From the NCBI RefSeq assembly GCF_030161095.1, contig NZ_BSPP01000010.1:310001-374000 (forward strand): 64,000 bases of DNA, read 5' to 3'. Position 1 is the first letter of the stretch, and each line of letters begins with the position of its first letter. The notes under the pieces were generated by a model. That model saw only the letters and a list, made by a program, of their open reading frames with translations. It had not been told where the DNA came from and ran no database searches. Shown here piece after piece: positions 27,111 to 36,585 of this stretch. This stretch comes from Cypionkella aquatica. Lineage in GTDB: Bacteria > Pseudomonadota > Alphaproteobacteria > Rhodobacterales > Rhodobacteraceae. A program made the position numbers and the translations under genes.

Positions 27111-27517
27111 GCCGCGTCCTCCATATAAGCCTGCAGGCGCTCCCGCATCGCATCCGGCCAAGCGGCCGATTTCATCCCATCAATCCACACCAGCACCAGC
27201 GCCACCCGCAGCCGCACCTCCGCGCCCATGTGGCCTTCGATGCGAAGGCTGACCGACGATCGCCCCAGCTTTTCGACCTTCAGCGAAAACAGCACCTTAT
27301 CGCCCAGCCGCGAGGGCGCGACAAATTCCGCAGTCAGCGAAACCGTCGGCACCCCGTTGCTTGCATTTTGGTGCATCGACGCAAAACTGCGCCCCACCAC
27401 ATCGTTGAAAAAGTTCTCAACGACCGAGTTTGTCATCTCGAAATAGCGTGGATAAAACACGATCCCCGCCGGGTCGCAGTGGTTGAACTCAATCTGGGTG
27501 AGGCGCTGATAAACCAT
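27107..27517 (-). CDS. Hotdog-fold acyl-CoA thioesterase (4-hydroxybenzoyl-CoA type)
   Basis: Thioesterase of 136 aa with the diagnostic catalytic segment FNHCDPAGIVFYPRYFEM, in which the Asp is the catalytic residue of the Pseudomonas-type 4-hydroxybenzoyl-CoA thioesterase family. It would hydrolyse aromatic or alicyclic CoA esters, perhaps releasing CoA from dead-end aminobenzoyl or ring-reduced products and so preventing CoA depletion. It overlaps ridA by 4 bp and follows the cupin gene by 3 bp, so it belongs to the operon. Confidence 0.88.
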   Translation of the reverse strand: MVYQRLTQIEFNHCDPAGIVFYPRYFEMTNSVVENFFNDVVGRSFASMHQNASNGVPTVSLTAEFVAPSRLGDKVLFSLKVEKLGRSSVSLRIEGHMGAEVRLRVALVLVWIDGMKSAAWPDAMRERLQAYMEDAA

Positions 27518-27520
27518 GGC

Positions 27521-27970
27521 TCAGTCGTTGGCTTCGGGCGGCAGGAAATCCACATCATGCGCCGCCGAGGTCGCAACCACTTCGGGAATATCGGTCATGT
27601 TGTGCAGTTTTTCGAACAAAGCCTCCAGCTTGCCCGCAGGCGAGACCCAGAACAGCGCACGGCACGGCTTGTCGGATTTGTTGAAATAGCCATGCGGAAT
27701 TCCGCGCGGCATCCGCACCAGATCACCGGCGCGGGCGGTCTGCCATTTGCCATCAAGCTTCAGCTCCAACTGGCCTTCCTGCACCAGAATGAACTCGTCC
27801 TGCGTGTGATGGATATGCACAGGCACAAACTGCCCGGCCTCGCTGTTGGTCTCAAAGCTGTAGGTGCTGTCGCACGAGGCTTTGGGGAAATACCGCTGAC
27901 CAAGGATGTTCAGCATCCGGCCATGATAGGCCGCGCCATTTGCGGTGATACCGCCGTCAAGATCTGCCAT
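27521..27970 (-). CDS. Cupin-domain protein
   Basis: Single-domain cupin of 149 aa. The first cupin motif, VHIHHTQDEFILVQEGQLEL, and the second, PRGIPHGYFN, supply a His/His/Glu/His metal site. The N-terminal TYSFETNSEAGQFVP segment resembles cupins found with aromatic catabolism genes. It may be a ring-modifying dioxygenase, an isomerase or a metal-dependent hydrolase; sequence does not tell. It sits in the minus-strand operon between the acyl-CoA dehydrogenase and thioesterase genes. Confidence 0.8.
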   Translation of the reverse strand: MADLDGGITANGAAYHGRMLNILGQRYFPKASCDSTYSFETNSEAGQFVPVHIHHTQDEFILVQEGQLELKLDGKWQTARAGDLVRMPRGIPHGYFNKSDKPCRALFWVSPAGKLEALFEKLHNMTDIPEVVATSAAHDVDFLPPEAND

Positions 27971-28005
27971 TTTAGTCCTCCTTGAGTGAACACAAAATTA
28001 TCAAA

Positions 28006-29142
28006 TTATCCCAGAATACTGCGCGCAATCACCACCCGCTGCACGTCCGATGCACCTTCATAGATGCGCAAAGCCCTGATTTCGCGGTAAAGCGCCTCAA
28101 CCACCACGCCATGCCGCACGCCGTCGCCGCCATGCAGTTGCACCGCCATGTCGATCACTTTCTGCGCGGCCTCGGTGGCGTATAGCTTGGCCATCGCGGC
28201 CTCTCGGCTGACCCGAGCAGCCCCCTGATCCTTGACCCATGCCGCGCGGTAAATCAGCAGGGCCGCTGCATCAATCTGCAACGCCATATCGGCAATATGC
28301 CCCTGCACCATCTGCAATTCAGACAGCGCCGCCCCCTGAATCCGCCGCGATTTCACCCGCGCCAAAGCCTCATCCAATGCCCTGCGCGCAAAGCCCAAAG
28401 CCGCCGCGCCCACGGTGGATCGAAACACATCCAACACCGACATCGCGATCTTGAAACCATCCCCGGCCTTCCCGATCAGCGCGGATTCGGGCAAAATCAC
28501 ATCCTGCAACGCCAGATGCGCCAAAGGATGCGGTGCGATCACCTCGATCCGCTCCACCACCCGCAGCCCCGGCGTATCGGCAGGCAGCAAAAACGCCGAC
28601 AGCCCCTTGGCACCCGGCGCTTCCCCGGTGCGCGCAATGATCACATAAACATCGGCAATGCCACCATTCGAGATATAGGTCTTCTCGCCGTTCAGCACCC
28701 AACCACCCTGCCCGCGTAAGGCCGTGGTGCTGGTCGCCGCCACATCCGACCCCGAGGCAGGTTCCGTCAGTGCAAACCCCGCAATCGCCGTCCCCGCCCG
28801 CGTCCGCACCAGCCATTCCCGCTGACTATCCGAGCCGAACAGCGACACCGCCCCCATGCCAAGCCCCTGCATCGCAAAGGCAAAGTCCGCCAGCCCATCA
28901 TGCCGCGCCAAAGTCTCGCGGATCAGACACAAGCTGCGCACATCCAGCTTTTCGCCCGCAGCGGCGGCCGAGTGCTGCAACCACCCCCCGGCACCCAAAC
29001 CAGCCACCAAACCCCGGCAGGCCGCATCAACATCGCCGTGATCGACCGGCAGATTTGCCCCAGCCCAAGCCTCCAACGCCGCCGCCAAAGCCCGATGACG
29101 GTCCTCAAAAAACGGCCAACTCAGAAAACTCTCATCCGCCAT
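28006..29142 (-). CDS. Acyl-CoA dehydrogenase
   Basis: FAD enzyme of 378 aa that introduces an alpha,beta double bond in an acyl-Co[15 protein letters not shown] and [10 protein letters not shown] are the FAD/substrate signatures, and the C-terminal [20 protein letters not shown] includes the Glu used as catalytic base in medium/short-chain members. In this operon the substrate is probably an alicyclic or ring-opened CoA ester formed after 2-aminobenzoyl-CoA reduction. A GC-rich stem-loop at 29164-29190 lies just before it in the transcript, which could set its level relative to upstream genes. Confidence 0.9.
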   Translation of the reverse strand: MADESFLSWPFFEDRHRALAAALEAWAGANLPVDHGDVDAACRGLVAGLGAGGWLQHSAAAAGEKLDVRSLCLIRETLARHDGLADFAFAMQGLGMGAVSLFGSDSQREWLVRTRAGTAIAGFALTEPASGSDVAATSTTALRGQGGWVLNGEKTYISNGGIADVYVIIARTGEAPGAKGLSAFLLPADTPGLRVVERIEVIAPHPLAHLALQDVILPESALIGKAGDGFKIAMSVLDVFRSTVGAAALGFARRALDEALARVKSRRIQGAALSELQMVQGHIADMALQIDAAALLIYRAAWVKDQGAARVSREAAMAKLYATEAAQKVIDMAVQLHGGDGVRHGVVVEALYREIRALRIYEGASDVQRVVIARSILG

Positions 29143-29163
29143 GTTTCATCCGTTCCTAAATAT

Positions 29164-29190
29164 CCCGGGGTCCGGGGCAGCGCCCCGGGG
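29164..29190 (-). promoter_or_regulatory. GC-rich stem-loop inside the minus-strand operon
   Basis: CCGGGG-CAGCG-CCCCGG, extended by further complementary GC pairs, lies in the 63-bp gap between the crotonase and acyl-CoA dehydrogenase genes. Read on the minus strand it is followed by ATATTTAGG rather than a T-run, so it is a weak terminator or an mRNA stability element more than a full stop. Confidence 0.45.
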
Positions 29191-29205
29191 CTTGCCGAAA
29201 GCGCC

Positions 29206-30015
29206 TTAATCCCCCGCAAACACCGGCTTTTCCTTGGCCACGAACGCCCGATAAGCCCGCTCAAAATCCTTGGTCTGCATACAGATCGCCTGCGCCTGCG
29301 CTTCGGCCTCAATCGCCGCCAGCAGCCCCATATCCCATTCCTGCAAAAGCTGAGTTTTGGTCACACCATGCGCAAACGTCGGCCCCGCCGCCAACCGCCG
29401 CGCCAGAACCATCGCCTCGGCTTCCAGATCGGCGCTGTCATGCAAAGCGTTCCAGAACCCCCAGCGCTCGCCCTCCGCCGCCGTCATCACCCGGCCCGTG
29501 TAAAGCAATTCCGCCGCCCGGCCCTGCCCGATGATGCGCGGCAGCATCGCACAAGCGCCCATATCGCAGCCCGCAAGCCCCACCCGCGTGAACAGAAACG
29601 CGCATTTCGCTTCCGGGGTCGCCAGCCGCATATCGGCGGCCATCGCCAAAATCGCGCCCGCCCCGACCGCCACACCGTCCACTGCCGCAATCACGGGTTT
29701 CCCGCAGGAAATCATCGCCTTGACCAGATCGCCGGTCATCCGGGTGAACGCCAGCAAGTCCTTCATCGGCAGCCCGATCAGCGGCCCGATAATATCATGC
29801 ACATCGCCGCCCGAGCAGAAATTGCCGCCATTTGAGGCCAGCACCACCACATCCACATCATCCGCATAGACCAGATCGCGGAACAGATCGCGCATCTCGG
29901 CATAGGACTCGAACGTCAGCGGGTTCTTGCGCTCGGGCCGGTTCAGCCGCAGCACGGCGACGCGATCAGAGACCTCCCACAGAAAATGCACAGGGCTGAT
30001 ATCTGCCAGTTTCAT
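29206..30015 (-). CDS. Crotonase-family protein lacking both hydratase glutamates
   Basis: Enoyl-CoA hydratase/isomerase superfamily protein of 269 aa with the first oxyanion-hole region [10 protein letters not shown]. Where classic hydratases have GGGxE, this protein reads GAGAI (Ile122), and where they have QPE it reads FTR (Arg144); both catalytic Glu are missing. Asp151 in [16 protein letters not shown] sits where dienoyl-CoA isomerases keep an Asp. It is therefore unlikely to be a plain hydratase; an isomerase or a ring hydrolase is more plausible. Its start overlaps the marR stop (4 bp). Confidence 0.85.
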   Translation of the reverse strand: MKLADISPVHFLWEVSDRVAVLRLNRPERKNPLTFESYAEMRDLFRDLVYADDVDVVVLASNGGNFCSGGDVHDIIGPLIGLPMKDLLAFTRMTGDLVKAMISCGKPVIAAVDGVAVGAGAILAMAADMRLATPEAKCAFLFTRVGLAGCDMGACAMLPRIIGQGRAAELLYTGRVMTAAEGERWGFWNALHDSADLEAEAMVLARRLAAGPTFAHGVTKTQLLQEWDMGLLAAIEAEAQAQAICMQTKDFERAYRAFVAKEKPVFAGD

Positions 30016-30440
30016 TTGCCCATCCTTTTCAAAATCTCGGTCAGCGCGTCCAGATCAGCCTCGGACAAACCGCCAAACAACCGGTCCACCGCGCGTTCAT
30101 GATCAGCCGCCAGCCCCTCAAACTGCGCCAGCCCTTCCGGCGTCAGCGCCACAAAAACCGTGCGGCGGTCCTGCTCGGATTGCGTGCGCCGCACCAAACC
30201 GTCTTTTTCCAACCGGTCCACCACCGCCGTCGCATTGCCGTTGGACACCAGCAGCATCCGGCTCAACTCAGACATCGTGACGCCATCCCGCCGCCGATAC
30301 AGCGCCGCCAGCACGTCAAAGCGCGGCAAGGTGGTGTCGTGCTTCACCCGCAAAAACTCGCGCAGATGGCTTTCCGAGCCGCGCGTCACCCCCAGCATCC
30401 GTATCCACATCTTCAGCCGACGCTTGGAAAGCTCGCTCAC
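30012..30440 (-). CDS. MarR-family transcriptional regulator
   Basis: Winged-helix regulator of 142 aa. The DNA-recognition region is [20 protein letters not shown] with the wing in [21 protein letters not shown]. The start is the GTG at 30440, which overlaps the SDR stop; the frame continues open to 30956 but that part lies inside the SDR gene and is not coding. MarR proteins of aromatic catabolism usually repress their operon until a CoA thioester or the acid binds. The palindrome pair at 33500-33536 in the divergent promoter and at 6536-6563 before kynU are the obvious binding-site candidates. Confidence 0.9.
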   Translation of the reverse strand: MSELSKRRLKMWIRMLGVTRGSESHLREFLRVKHDTTLPRFDVLAALYRRRDGVTMSELSRMLLVSNGNATAVVDRLEKDGLVRRTQSEQDRRTVFVALTPEGLAQFEGLAADHERAVDRLFGGLSEADLDALTEILKRMGK

Positions 30441-31177
30441 ACCTCGCCCCCCGCAATCGTCACGGCCTGCCCGTTCACGCCTTCCGACCCCGGCCCGCAC
30501 AAAAACAACGCCATCGCGGTGACTTCCGAAGGCGCAATCAGCCGTCCCTGCGGGTTCATCGCCGCCAGCACTGCCCGCGCCTCGGCCAGCGATTTCCCGG
30601 TTTTCTCGGCAATCACCTCGACCGAGTGATCGGTCATCGGCGTGTCCAGAAACCCCGGACATATCGCGTTCACCGTCACCGGACGCCGCGCGATTTCCAA
30701 CGCCAGCGACCGGGTCAGCCCCACCACGCCATGCTTCGCCGCCGCATAGGGTGCCACCTTGGCATAGCCCTTCAGCCCCGCCGTCGACGCGACCGAGATC
30801 AACCGCCCCCAGCCCGGCATCTGGTTCAGCCCGTCGCGCAGGGTCAAGAAAACCCCGGTCAGATTGACTGCGATCATCACATGCCACTGCGCAAGACTGG
30901 TCTTCGCCATCACCGTCGAATCCGCAGCCCCCGCATTGGCGATCACCACATCGCATAGCCCCGCCTGCTGAAACATCGCCCGAACCGAGGCTTCATCCGT
31001 CACATCCGCCTGCACCGCCCGTATCCCCGGCGCGGCAGCCGCAACCGCCTGCAGCGCGTCCAGCCTGCGCCCGGCGATCACCACCTCGGCCCCGGCTTGC
31101 GCAAAGCCAATCGCAAGGTTCTCGCCTGCGCCCGAGCCACCGCCAGTAATCAGAACCCGTTTGCCAGACAGCGTCAT
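30437..31177 (-). CDS. Short-chain dehydrogenase/reductase
   Basis: NAD(P)-dependent SDR of 246 aa. The cofactor motif is [14 protein letters not shown], the structural NAG motif is IANAGAADS, the active-site Tyr-Lys is in YAAAKHG with the Ser in ISVASTAG. Within the operon it probably oxidises or reduces a hydroxyl/keto group of a ring-derived CoA intermediate. Its ATG at 31177 overlaps the stop of the upstream fusion gene (ATGA), and its stop overlaps the marR start, so translation is coupled on both sides. Confidence 0.9.
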   Translation of the reverse strand: MTLSGKRVLITGGGSGAGENLAIGFAQAGAEVVIAGRRLDALQAVAAAAPGIRAVQADVTDEASVRAMFQQAGLCDVVIANAGAADSTVMAKTSLAQWHVMIAVNLTGVFLTLRDGLNQMPGWGRLISVASTAGLKGYAKVAPYAAAKHGVVGLTRSLALEIARRPVTVNAICPGFLDTPMTDHSVEVIAEKTGKSLAEARAVLAAMNPQGRLIAPSEVTAMALFLCGPGSEGVNGQAVTIAGGEV

Positions 31178-33456
31178 ACCCGGATCACGCCTTCCGATTT
31201 TTGGGCCAATCGCTGCGCCTGATCGCGGCCCGCATAATAGGGCTTCGGCCACGCTGTCGCAGTGTCGCCCAGCGCCACCGATTGATGCAAAGTCCAGTAC
31301 GGGTCAGCCAGATGCGCCCGCGCCAAGCAGACCAGATCGGCCCGACCTGCCAGCAAGATCTGGTTCACCTGATCGGCCTCGGTGATATTGCCCACCGCCA
31401 TTGTCGCCAGACCAGCCTCATTCTTGATCCGGTCGCTGAATGGCGTCTGGAACATCCGACCATAGACAGGCTTTGCCTCGGTCGAGGTCTGGCCCGCCGA
31501 TACATCAATGATATCCGCGCCTTCCGCCGCGAACATCTGAGCGATCAGCACAGCCTCGGCTGGCGTCACGCCACCTTCAGCCCAATCGTTGGCCGAGATA
31601 CGCACTGCCATCGGCTTTTGTCCCGGCCAATAGCGCCGCATCTCGCGGAACACTTCCAGCGGATAACGCATCCGGTTTTCCAAGCTGCCGCCGTATTCAT
31701 CGTCCCGCACATTCGACAGCGGCGAGATGAAGGACGAGATCAGATAGCCATGCGCCGCGTGCAATTCGATCATATCGAACCCTGCCGCTTCGGCCATTTC
31801 GGTGGCTTTGATGAAATGGCGCAGCACCGTGTCCATATCATCGCGGTCCATCGCTTTCGGCACCTGATTGCCTGTCTGCCATGGGATGGCGCTTGCACTC
31901 AGCAGCGGCCAGTTGCCCGACACCAGCGGCGCATCGGCATCCGCCCAGCCCACTTGCGTCGAGCCCTTCCGCCCCGCATGCCCGATCTGGCAGCAAACCT
32001 TGGCCTGCGTTTCGGCATGGATGAAATCGACAATGCGCTTCCAACCCAGCATGTGCTTTTCAGAATAAAGCCCCGGACAGCCGGGCGTGATCCGCGCATT
32101 GGCGGTCACACAGGTCATTTCGGTATAAACCAGCCCAGCGCCGCCTTTGGCGCGTTCGGCGTAATGCACGAAATGCCAATCGGTCGGCGTGCCTTCCACC
32201 GCGCGATACTGCGCCATGGGCGAGACGACGATGCGGTTGTCCAAAGTCATGCCACGCAACTGAAACGGAGTGAACATCGGCGCGCGCCCCGGTTTGCCGC
32301 CATGTTGCGCCGCAAACCAATCTTCCGCGCTGCGCAGCCAAGCCGGATCGCGCATCCGCAAGTTTTCATGACTGATCCGCTGCGAACGCGTCAGCAGCGA
32401 ATAGGCAAACTGTGGTGCTGGCATATCGAGATAGCGCTCGACCTCCTCAAACCACTCCAGCGAGTTGCGCGCCGCCGATTGCAGCCGCAAAACTTCCACC
32501 CGCCGCTCTGACTGATAGCGCTCAAACGCCGCCTGCATGCTCGGTTCGGAATGAAGATACTCAGCCAAAGCAATCGCGCTATCAAACGCCAGCCTTGTGC
32601 CAGAGCCGATCGAGAAATGGCTGGTCGCCGTCGCATCGCCCATCAGCACGACATTCTCGTGATACCATTGCGCGCAAATCACCCGCGGAAACTGCATCCA
32701 CACCGCCGAGCCGCGCAAATGCGCCGCGTTCGACATCAGATCATGGCCGCCAAGGTGACGCTCAAAGATCTTGCGGCAGGTTTCCACGGTTTCTTCCTTG
32801 GACATCGCCTCAAAGCCCCACAACTCCCAAGTGTCGGCGCTGCATTCGACGATGAAGGTCGCGGTGTCTTTGTCGAACTGATAGACATGCGCCCAGACCC
32901 AGCCATATTCGGTTTTCTCGAAGATGAAGGTGAAGGCGTCGTCGAACTTGGCATGCGTGCCCAGCCAGACGAATTTGCACTTGCGCAGATCAATATCGGG
33001 CTGGAACACATCGGCATATTCGCGCCGCACAAGGCTGTTCAAGCCATCGGTCGCCACCACCAGATCAAACTCGCGGCGATATTCCTCGGCCGATTTGAAC
33101 TCGGTCTCAAACCGCAGATCCACACCCAATTCGCGCGCCCGCGCTTGCAGTAAGATCAGCAGCGCCTTACGGCCAATGCCCGCAAACCCATGCCCGCCCG
33201 ACACCGTGCGCAAGCCGTTGTGCACCACCGCAATATCGTCCCAATAGGCAAACTGGCTGCGAATGGCATCGGTGCTGACCGGATCGTTCTTTGCCATCCG
33301 CCCCAAGGCATCATCCGACAGCACCACGCCCCAGCCAAAGGTATCATTGGCCTTGTTGCGCTCCATCACCACGACCTCATGGGCCGCATCGCGCAGCTTC
33401 ATCGAGATCGCAAAATACAGACCCGCCGGACCACCGCCCAAACACAGAACCTTCAT
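31174..33456 (-). CDS. 2-aminobenzoyl-CoA monooxygenase/reductase-like fusion (FAD hydroxylase + Old Yellow Enzyme)
   Basis: Two-domain flavoenzyme of 760 aa. The N-terminal half starts with the FAD Rossmann motif [13 protein letters not shown] and shows the [18 protein letters not shown] motif of salicylate-hydroxylase-like monooxygenases. The C-terminal half begins at [15 protein letters not shown] (about residue 395) and is an Old Yellow Enzyme with [16 protein letters not shown] and [14 protein letters not shown]. This domain order is that of 2-aminobenzoyl-CoA monooxygenase/reductase of Azoarcus evansii, which hydroxylates and then reduces the ring of 2-aminobenzoyl-CoA with NADH and oxygen. 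Salicyl-CoA 5-hydroxylase is a related alternative. The start at 33456 has GGAGGG upstream. Confidence 0.9.
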   Translation of the reverse strand: MKVLCLGGGPAGLYFAISMKLRDAAHEVVVMERNKANDTFGWGVVLSDDALGRMAKNDPVSTDAIRSQFAYWDDIAVVHNGLRTVSGGHGFAGIGRKALLILLQARARELGVDLRFETEFKSAEEYRREFDLVVATDGLNSLVRREYADVFQPDIDLRKCKFVWLGTHAKFDDAFTFIFEKTEYGWVWAHVYQFDKDTATFIVECSADTWELWGFEAMSKEETVETCRKIFERHLGGHDLMSNAAHLRGSAVWMQFPRVICAQWYHENVVLMGDATATSHFSIGSGTRLAFDSAIALAEYLHSEPSMQAAFERYQSERRVEVLRLQSAARNSLEWFEEVERYLDMPAPQFAYSLLTRSQRISHENLRMRDPAWLRSAEDWFAAQHGGKPGRAPMFTPFQLRGMTLDNRIVVSPMAQYRAVEGTPTDWHFVHYAERAKGGAGLVYTEMTCVTANARITPGCPGLYSEKHMLGWKRIVDFIHAETQAKVCCQIGHAGRKGSTQVGWADADAPLVSGNWPLLSASAIPWQTGNQVPKAMDRDDMDTVLRHFIKATEMAEAAGFDMIELHAAHGYLISSFISPLSNVRDDEYGGSLENRMRYPLEVFREMRRYWPGQKPMAVRISANDWAEGGVTPAEAVLIAQMFAAEGADIIDVSAGQTSTEAKPVYGRMFQTPFSDRIKNEAGLATMAVGNITEADQVNQILLAGRADLVCLARAHLADPYWTLHQSVALGDTATAWPKPYYAGRDQAQRLAQKSEGVIRV

Positions 33457-33499
33457 GGCAATCCCTCCAATGCGTTTAGGACAGCCTGCCATCCCCTCA

Positions 33500-33536
33500 A
33501 AACAATTTCAAGCTTGAAATTTCTCGCTTGAAATTT
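33500..33536. promoter_or_regulatory. Palindromic operator candidate in the divergent promoter region
   Basis: The palindrome ATTTCAAGCTTGAAAT (33505-33520) is followed by a second half-site CGCTTGAAATTT (33525-33536). It lies 44 bp from the fusion-gene start (33456) and about 26 bp before the crotonase start (33562), so it could control both operons. Bases 33500-33523 equal 6536-6559 exactly. Confidence 0.7.
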
Positions 33537-33561
33537 TCCCGCCCTGCCGCATAGTGCAGCG

Positions 33562-34320
33562 ATGGAAAACCTGATCCTCACCCATCACGGCGCTTGGCTG
33601 CAAATCACCCTGAACAGGCCTGCGGTCAAGAACGCATTGAACACCGCCACTTTAGCCGCCTTGGCGCAAGTGCTCGGCGATGCCGCAACTGATCCCAACA
33701 TCCGCGCCGCTTTGATCCACGGCGCCGATGGCAATTTCGCCGCAGGCGCCGACATCAGCGAAATCGAGCATAAAACCAGCGCAGAGGCCGCCACCGATCC
33801 CCGCAAAGCCCATTGGGCCAGCATCCGCGCCTTCCCGAAACCGCTGATCGCCGCCGTCGACGGTTTTGCCCTGGGCGGTGGCCTCGAACTGGCCCTGATG
33901 GCCGACCTGATGGTGCTAGGCGAGACCGCCAAACTCGGCCTGCCCGAAACCAACCTTGGTCTGATCCCCGGCGCAGGCGGCACGCAGCGCCTGCTTGCCC
34001 TGATCGGCCGCGCCCGCGCCAGCCGGATGGTGCTGACAGGCGAAATCATCGACGCTGCAACCGCCCACGCCTGGGGCCTCGCCGCCTATCTCAGCACAGG
34101 CTCCGCCCTCACCGAAGCCATGACCCTCACCGCAAAAATCGCCAACCGCGCGCCCCTTGCGCTGCAAGCCGCCAAAGCCGCGCTGGTGACGGGCGACGAA
34201 GCCCAACGCGCCTTCCCGCAAGAACGCGCCGCCTTTGAATCGCTGATGGACACTGCCGACAAAGCCGAAGGCATCGCCGCCTTCCGCGCCAAACGCAAAC
34301 CCGATTTCAAGGGCGCGTAA
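33562..34320 (+). CDS. Enoyl-CoA hydratase
   Basis: Crotonase-superfamily hydratase of 252 aa. Unlike the paralogue at 29206 it keeps both catalytic glutamates, in ALGGGLELALMADL and LGLPETNLGLIPGAGGTQR, so it should add water to an alpha,beta-unsaturated CoA ester. First gene of a plus-strand operon divergent from the fusion gene, with only 105 bp between the two starts and a shared palindromic site. Its TAA overlaps the ATG of the dehydrogenase gene by one base. Confidence 0.92.
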   Translation: MENLILTHHGAWLQITLNRPAVKNALNTATLAALAQVLGDAATDPNIRAALIHGADGNFAAGADISEIEHKTSAEAATDPRKAHWASIRAFPKPLIAAVDGFALGGGLELALMADLMVLGETAKLGLPETNLGLIPGAGGTQRLLALIGRARASRMVLTGEIIDAATAHAWGLAAYLSTGSALTEAMTLTAKIANRAPLALQAAKAALVTGDEAQRAFPQERAAFESLMDTADKAEGIAAFRAKRKPDFKGA

Positions 34321-35429
34321 TGCACAGCATCGGCATCATAGGGCTCGGCACCATGGGCCTCGGCATCGCGCAGGTTTTTGCACAAGCGGGCTTTCCCACC
34401 ATCGCCACCGACGCCCACGCGCCTGCCCGCGAAACCGCGCGGCACCGCATGGCAGATGCGCTGCAATCCCGCATCACTGCCGGAAAACTCACCACCGAGG
34501 CCCGTGACGCCACTCTTGCCAACCTGCAGATCGCCGATACGCTCGCCGATTTCGCCGCTTGCACCCTGATCATCGAAGCCATTGTCGAGCGCGCAGACGC
34601 CAAACAATCGCTGTTCGCCAGCCTCGAAGCGGTCGTCCCCGCCACCACGATCCTCGCCACCAACACCTCGTCTATCCCGGTGGCAACCATCGCCGCCACG
34701 GCAAAACACCCCGAGCGCATCCTCGCCCTGCACTTCTTCAACCCGCCCACAGCGATGAAGCTGGTCGAACTCGCCCCCCATGCAGGCACCTCGGCGCAAG
34801 CGCTGACGCTCGCCCGCCAAATCACCGAAGCTGCGGGCAAAACCGTCATCCAATGCCCCGACCGCCCCGGCTTCATCGTCAACCGCTGTGCGCGCCCCTA
34901 TTACGGCGAGGCCCTCGCCCTCCTGGAAGAGGGCCACCCCGCCGCCGAGATCGACGCCGCGATGATGGCCGCCGGATACCGCCTTGGCCCCTTCGCTTTG
35001 ATCGACCTGATCGGTGCCGACATCAATCTTGCCGCGACCGAAGGCTTGTCCGCCGCGATGCAAAACCACCCGCGCTACCGGGTTTTCCCAGCCCTCAAAG
35101 CCCAAGTCGCCTCTGGCCATCTGGGCCGCAAATCCGGCCAAGGCTTCATCCACCCCGCGAAAACCGAACCCAAAGCCAACGCGGAAATCGCCCTGCGCAT
35201 CGACTCCACCCTGATCAACGAAGCCGCTTGGCTGCTGGCCGAAGGCGGCACCACGCCCGAAGGCATTGATACGGCGATGAAACTGGGCCTGAACTTCCCG
35301 CGCGGCCCGTTTGAGGCGCTTGAGCTTCACACCGCGCCCAAAGTCCTCGCCACCCTGCAAACCCTTGCCGTCAAAGCACCCGCCCCGCTGCAACCCCGCT
35401 ATGCCCCTGCTCCCTTTCTCATCCGGTGA
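34320..35429 (+). CDS. 3-hydroxyacyl-CoA dehydrogenase
   Basis: NAD-dependent dehydrogenase of 369 aa. The NAD motif is GIIGLGTMGLGIAQVF; the catalytic His/Glu region is LHFFNPPTAMKLVEL, and NTSSIPVATIA is conserved. It is longer than the 280-residue single form because a second partial helical C-terminal domain follows (from about residue 300), as in PaaH-like proteins. It would oxidise the hydroxyl introduced by the preceding hydratase. The class V PLP gene follows within 5 bp. Confidence 0.9.
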   Translation: MHSIGIIGLGTMGLGIAQVFAQAGFPTIATDAHAPARETARHRMADALQSRITAGKLTTEARDATLANLQIADTLADFAACTLIIEAIVERADAKQSLFASLEAVVPATTILATNTSSIPVATIAATAKHPERILALHFFNPPTAMKLVELAPHAGTSAQALTLARQITEAAGKTVIQCPDRPGFIVNRCARPYYGEALALLEEGHPAAEIDAAMMAAGYRLGPFALIDLIGADINLAATEGLSAAMQNHPRYRVFPALKAQVASGHLGRKSGQGFIHPAKTEPKANAEIALRIDSTLINEAAWLLAEGGTTPEGIDTAMKLGLNFPRGPFEALELHTAPKVLATLQTLAVKAPAPLQPRYAPAPFLIR

Positions 35430-35434
35430 ATCCT

Positions 35435-36559
35435 ATGTCTGAAGTCTATTTCCTCTACCATTCCATCGGCATGTATCCCGGCAAAACCGAAGATCTCGCT
35501 TCCGCCATGACCGAATTTGCAGGCGTCTGGGGCAAACCAGATGACAGCCAATGGGCCTATGCGCTGGGAAAACGCCAGAATTTCATCGACCGCTGGCGCG
35601 CCATCCTGAACGCCGCCCCGCAAAGCATCACCGCCACCGAAAACGTCACCGCCGCCTTCCACGCCCTGCTGACCTCGCTGCCCGAAAGCCATCTGAAAGG
35701 CCGCAAAGTGCTGGTCGGGGCCGATTGCTTCCCGTCCAACCACTTTCTGCTGAACGGTATGGCCGAGAAATACGGCTTCACCCTGCACACCGTGCCGCTG
35801 CGGCAAGGCATGGGCTATGTCGAGGATGACGACTTTATCGAGGCTTGGACGCCAGATGTTGGCCTTGCTTTGCTGACATGGGTATCCTCGCTGACCTCGC
35901 ACCGCATTGATCTCAAACGCATGGTCGCACATGGCCGCCGTATGGGCAGCCTGATCGGCACCGACATCACCCAAGCGGCAGGGCTGATCCCCTATGACGT
36001 GCTGGCCCCCGAGGTTGATTTCACCGTCTCCACCAGCCTGAAATGGATGTGCGGCACCCCCGGCGCAGGGATTCTTTATGTCAGCCCGCGCCTGACCCCG
36101 CATCTGACCCCCGAATTGCGCGGCTGGTTTTCGCAAGCCAACCCGTTCAACTGGGACATCACCGCTTTCCAATACGCCCCCGACATTCGCCGCTTTGACA
36201 ATGGCACCCCCGGCACGATGGCGGCGCTGGCAAGCCTGCCCGCCTTGGATTGGCATGCAACCCAAGACCAAGCCGCGCTGTTGGCCCACAACCGCCGCCT
36301 GACCGCACGCATCATCGAGGCCGCTGACGCGCTGAACCTGACCCTGCTGACACCGCGCGCGCCAGACAAACGCGGCGGCTCAATCATGCTGCGCCTGCCC
36401 GACACCCACCCCGCCGCCGAGGTGGTCACCGCCCTGCGCGCCCAAAGCATCACCACCGACGCGCGCAGCCAAACCCTGCGGCTGTCGCCCGGCAATCTCA
36501 CGACGATGGCAGGCACCGAGACTTTGATCGCCGCCCTGACCAAACTTTTGCGCGCCTGA
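35435..36559 (+). CDS. Kynureninase-like class V PLP enzyme
   Basis: Fold-type I PLP protein of 374 aa. D177 in GTDITQAAG should bind the ring nitrogen and K203 in TSLKWMCGTPGAG is the PLP lysine, matching the arrangement of KynU at 6617 (DLAHSAG, K210). It lacks the kynureninase N-terminal YLDGNSLGP motif, so it is a paralogue with another substrate. It closes the plus-strand operon with a hydratase and a hydroxyacyl-CoA dehydrogenase, which implies a role in 2-aminobenzoyl-CoA breakdown, possibly C-C cleavage or removal of the amino group. A GTG at 35426 is an alternative start overlapping the previous stop. Confidence 0.85.
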   Translation: MSEVYFLYHSIGMYPGKTEDLASAMTEFAGVWGKPDDSQWAYALGKRQNFIDRWRAILNAAPQSITATENVTAAFHALLTSLPESHLKGRKVLVGADCFPSNHFLLNGMAEKYGFTLHTVPLRQGMGYVEDDDFIEAWTPDVGLALLTWVSSLTSHRIDLKRMVAHGRRMGSLIGTDITQAAGLIPYDVLAPEVDFTVSTSLKWMCGTPGAGILYVSPRLTPHLTPELRGWFSQANPFNWDITAFQYAPDIRRFDNGTPGTMAALASLPALDWHATQDQAALLAHNRRLTARIIEAADALNLTLLTPRAPDKRGGSIMLRLPDTHPAAEVVTALRAQSITTDARSQTLRLSPGNLTTMAGTETLIAALTKLLRA

Positions 36560-36585
36560 AACCATAGCGCGGCGGCACGGTCGAA

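Noticed and set aside
30441-30956. Upstream extension of the MarR frame
   Set aside because: The open frame continues into the SDR gene but gives Gly/Arg-rich sequence without features; the GTG at 30440 gives a normal MarR length with overlapping stop/start.
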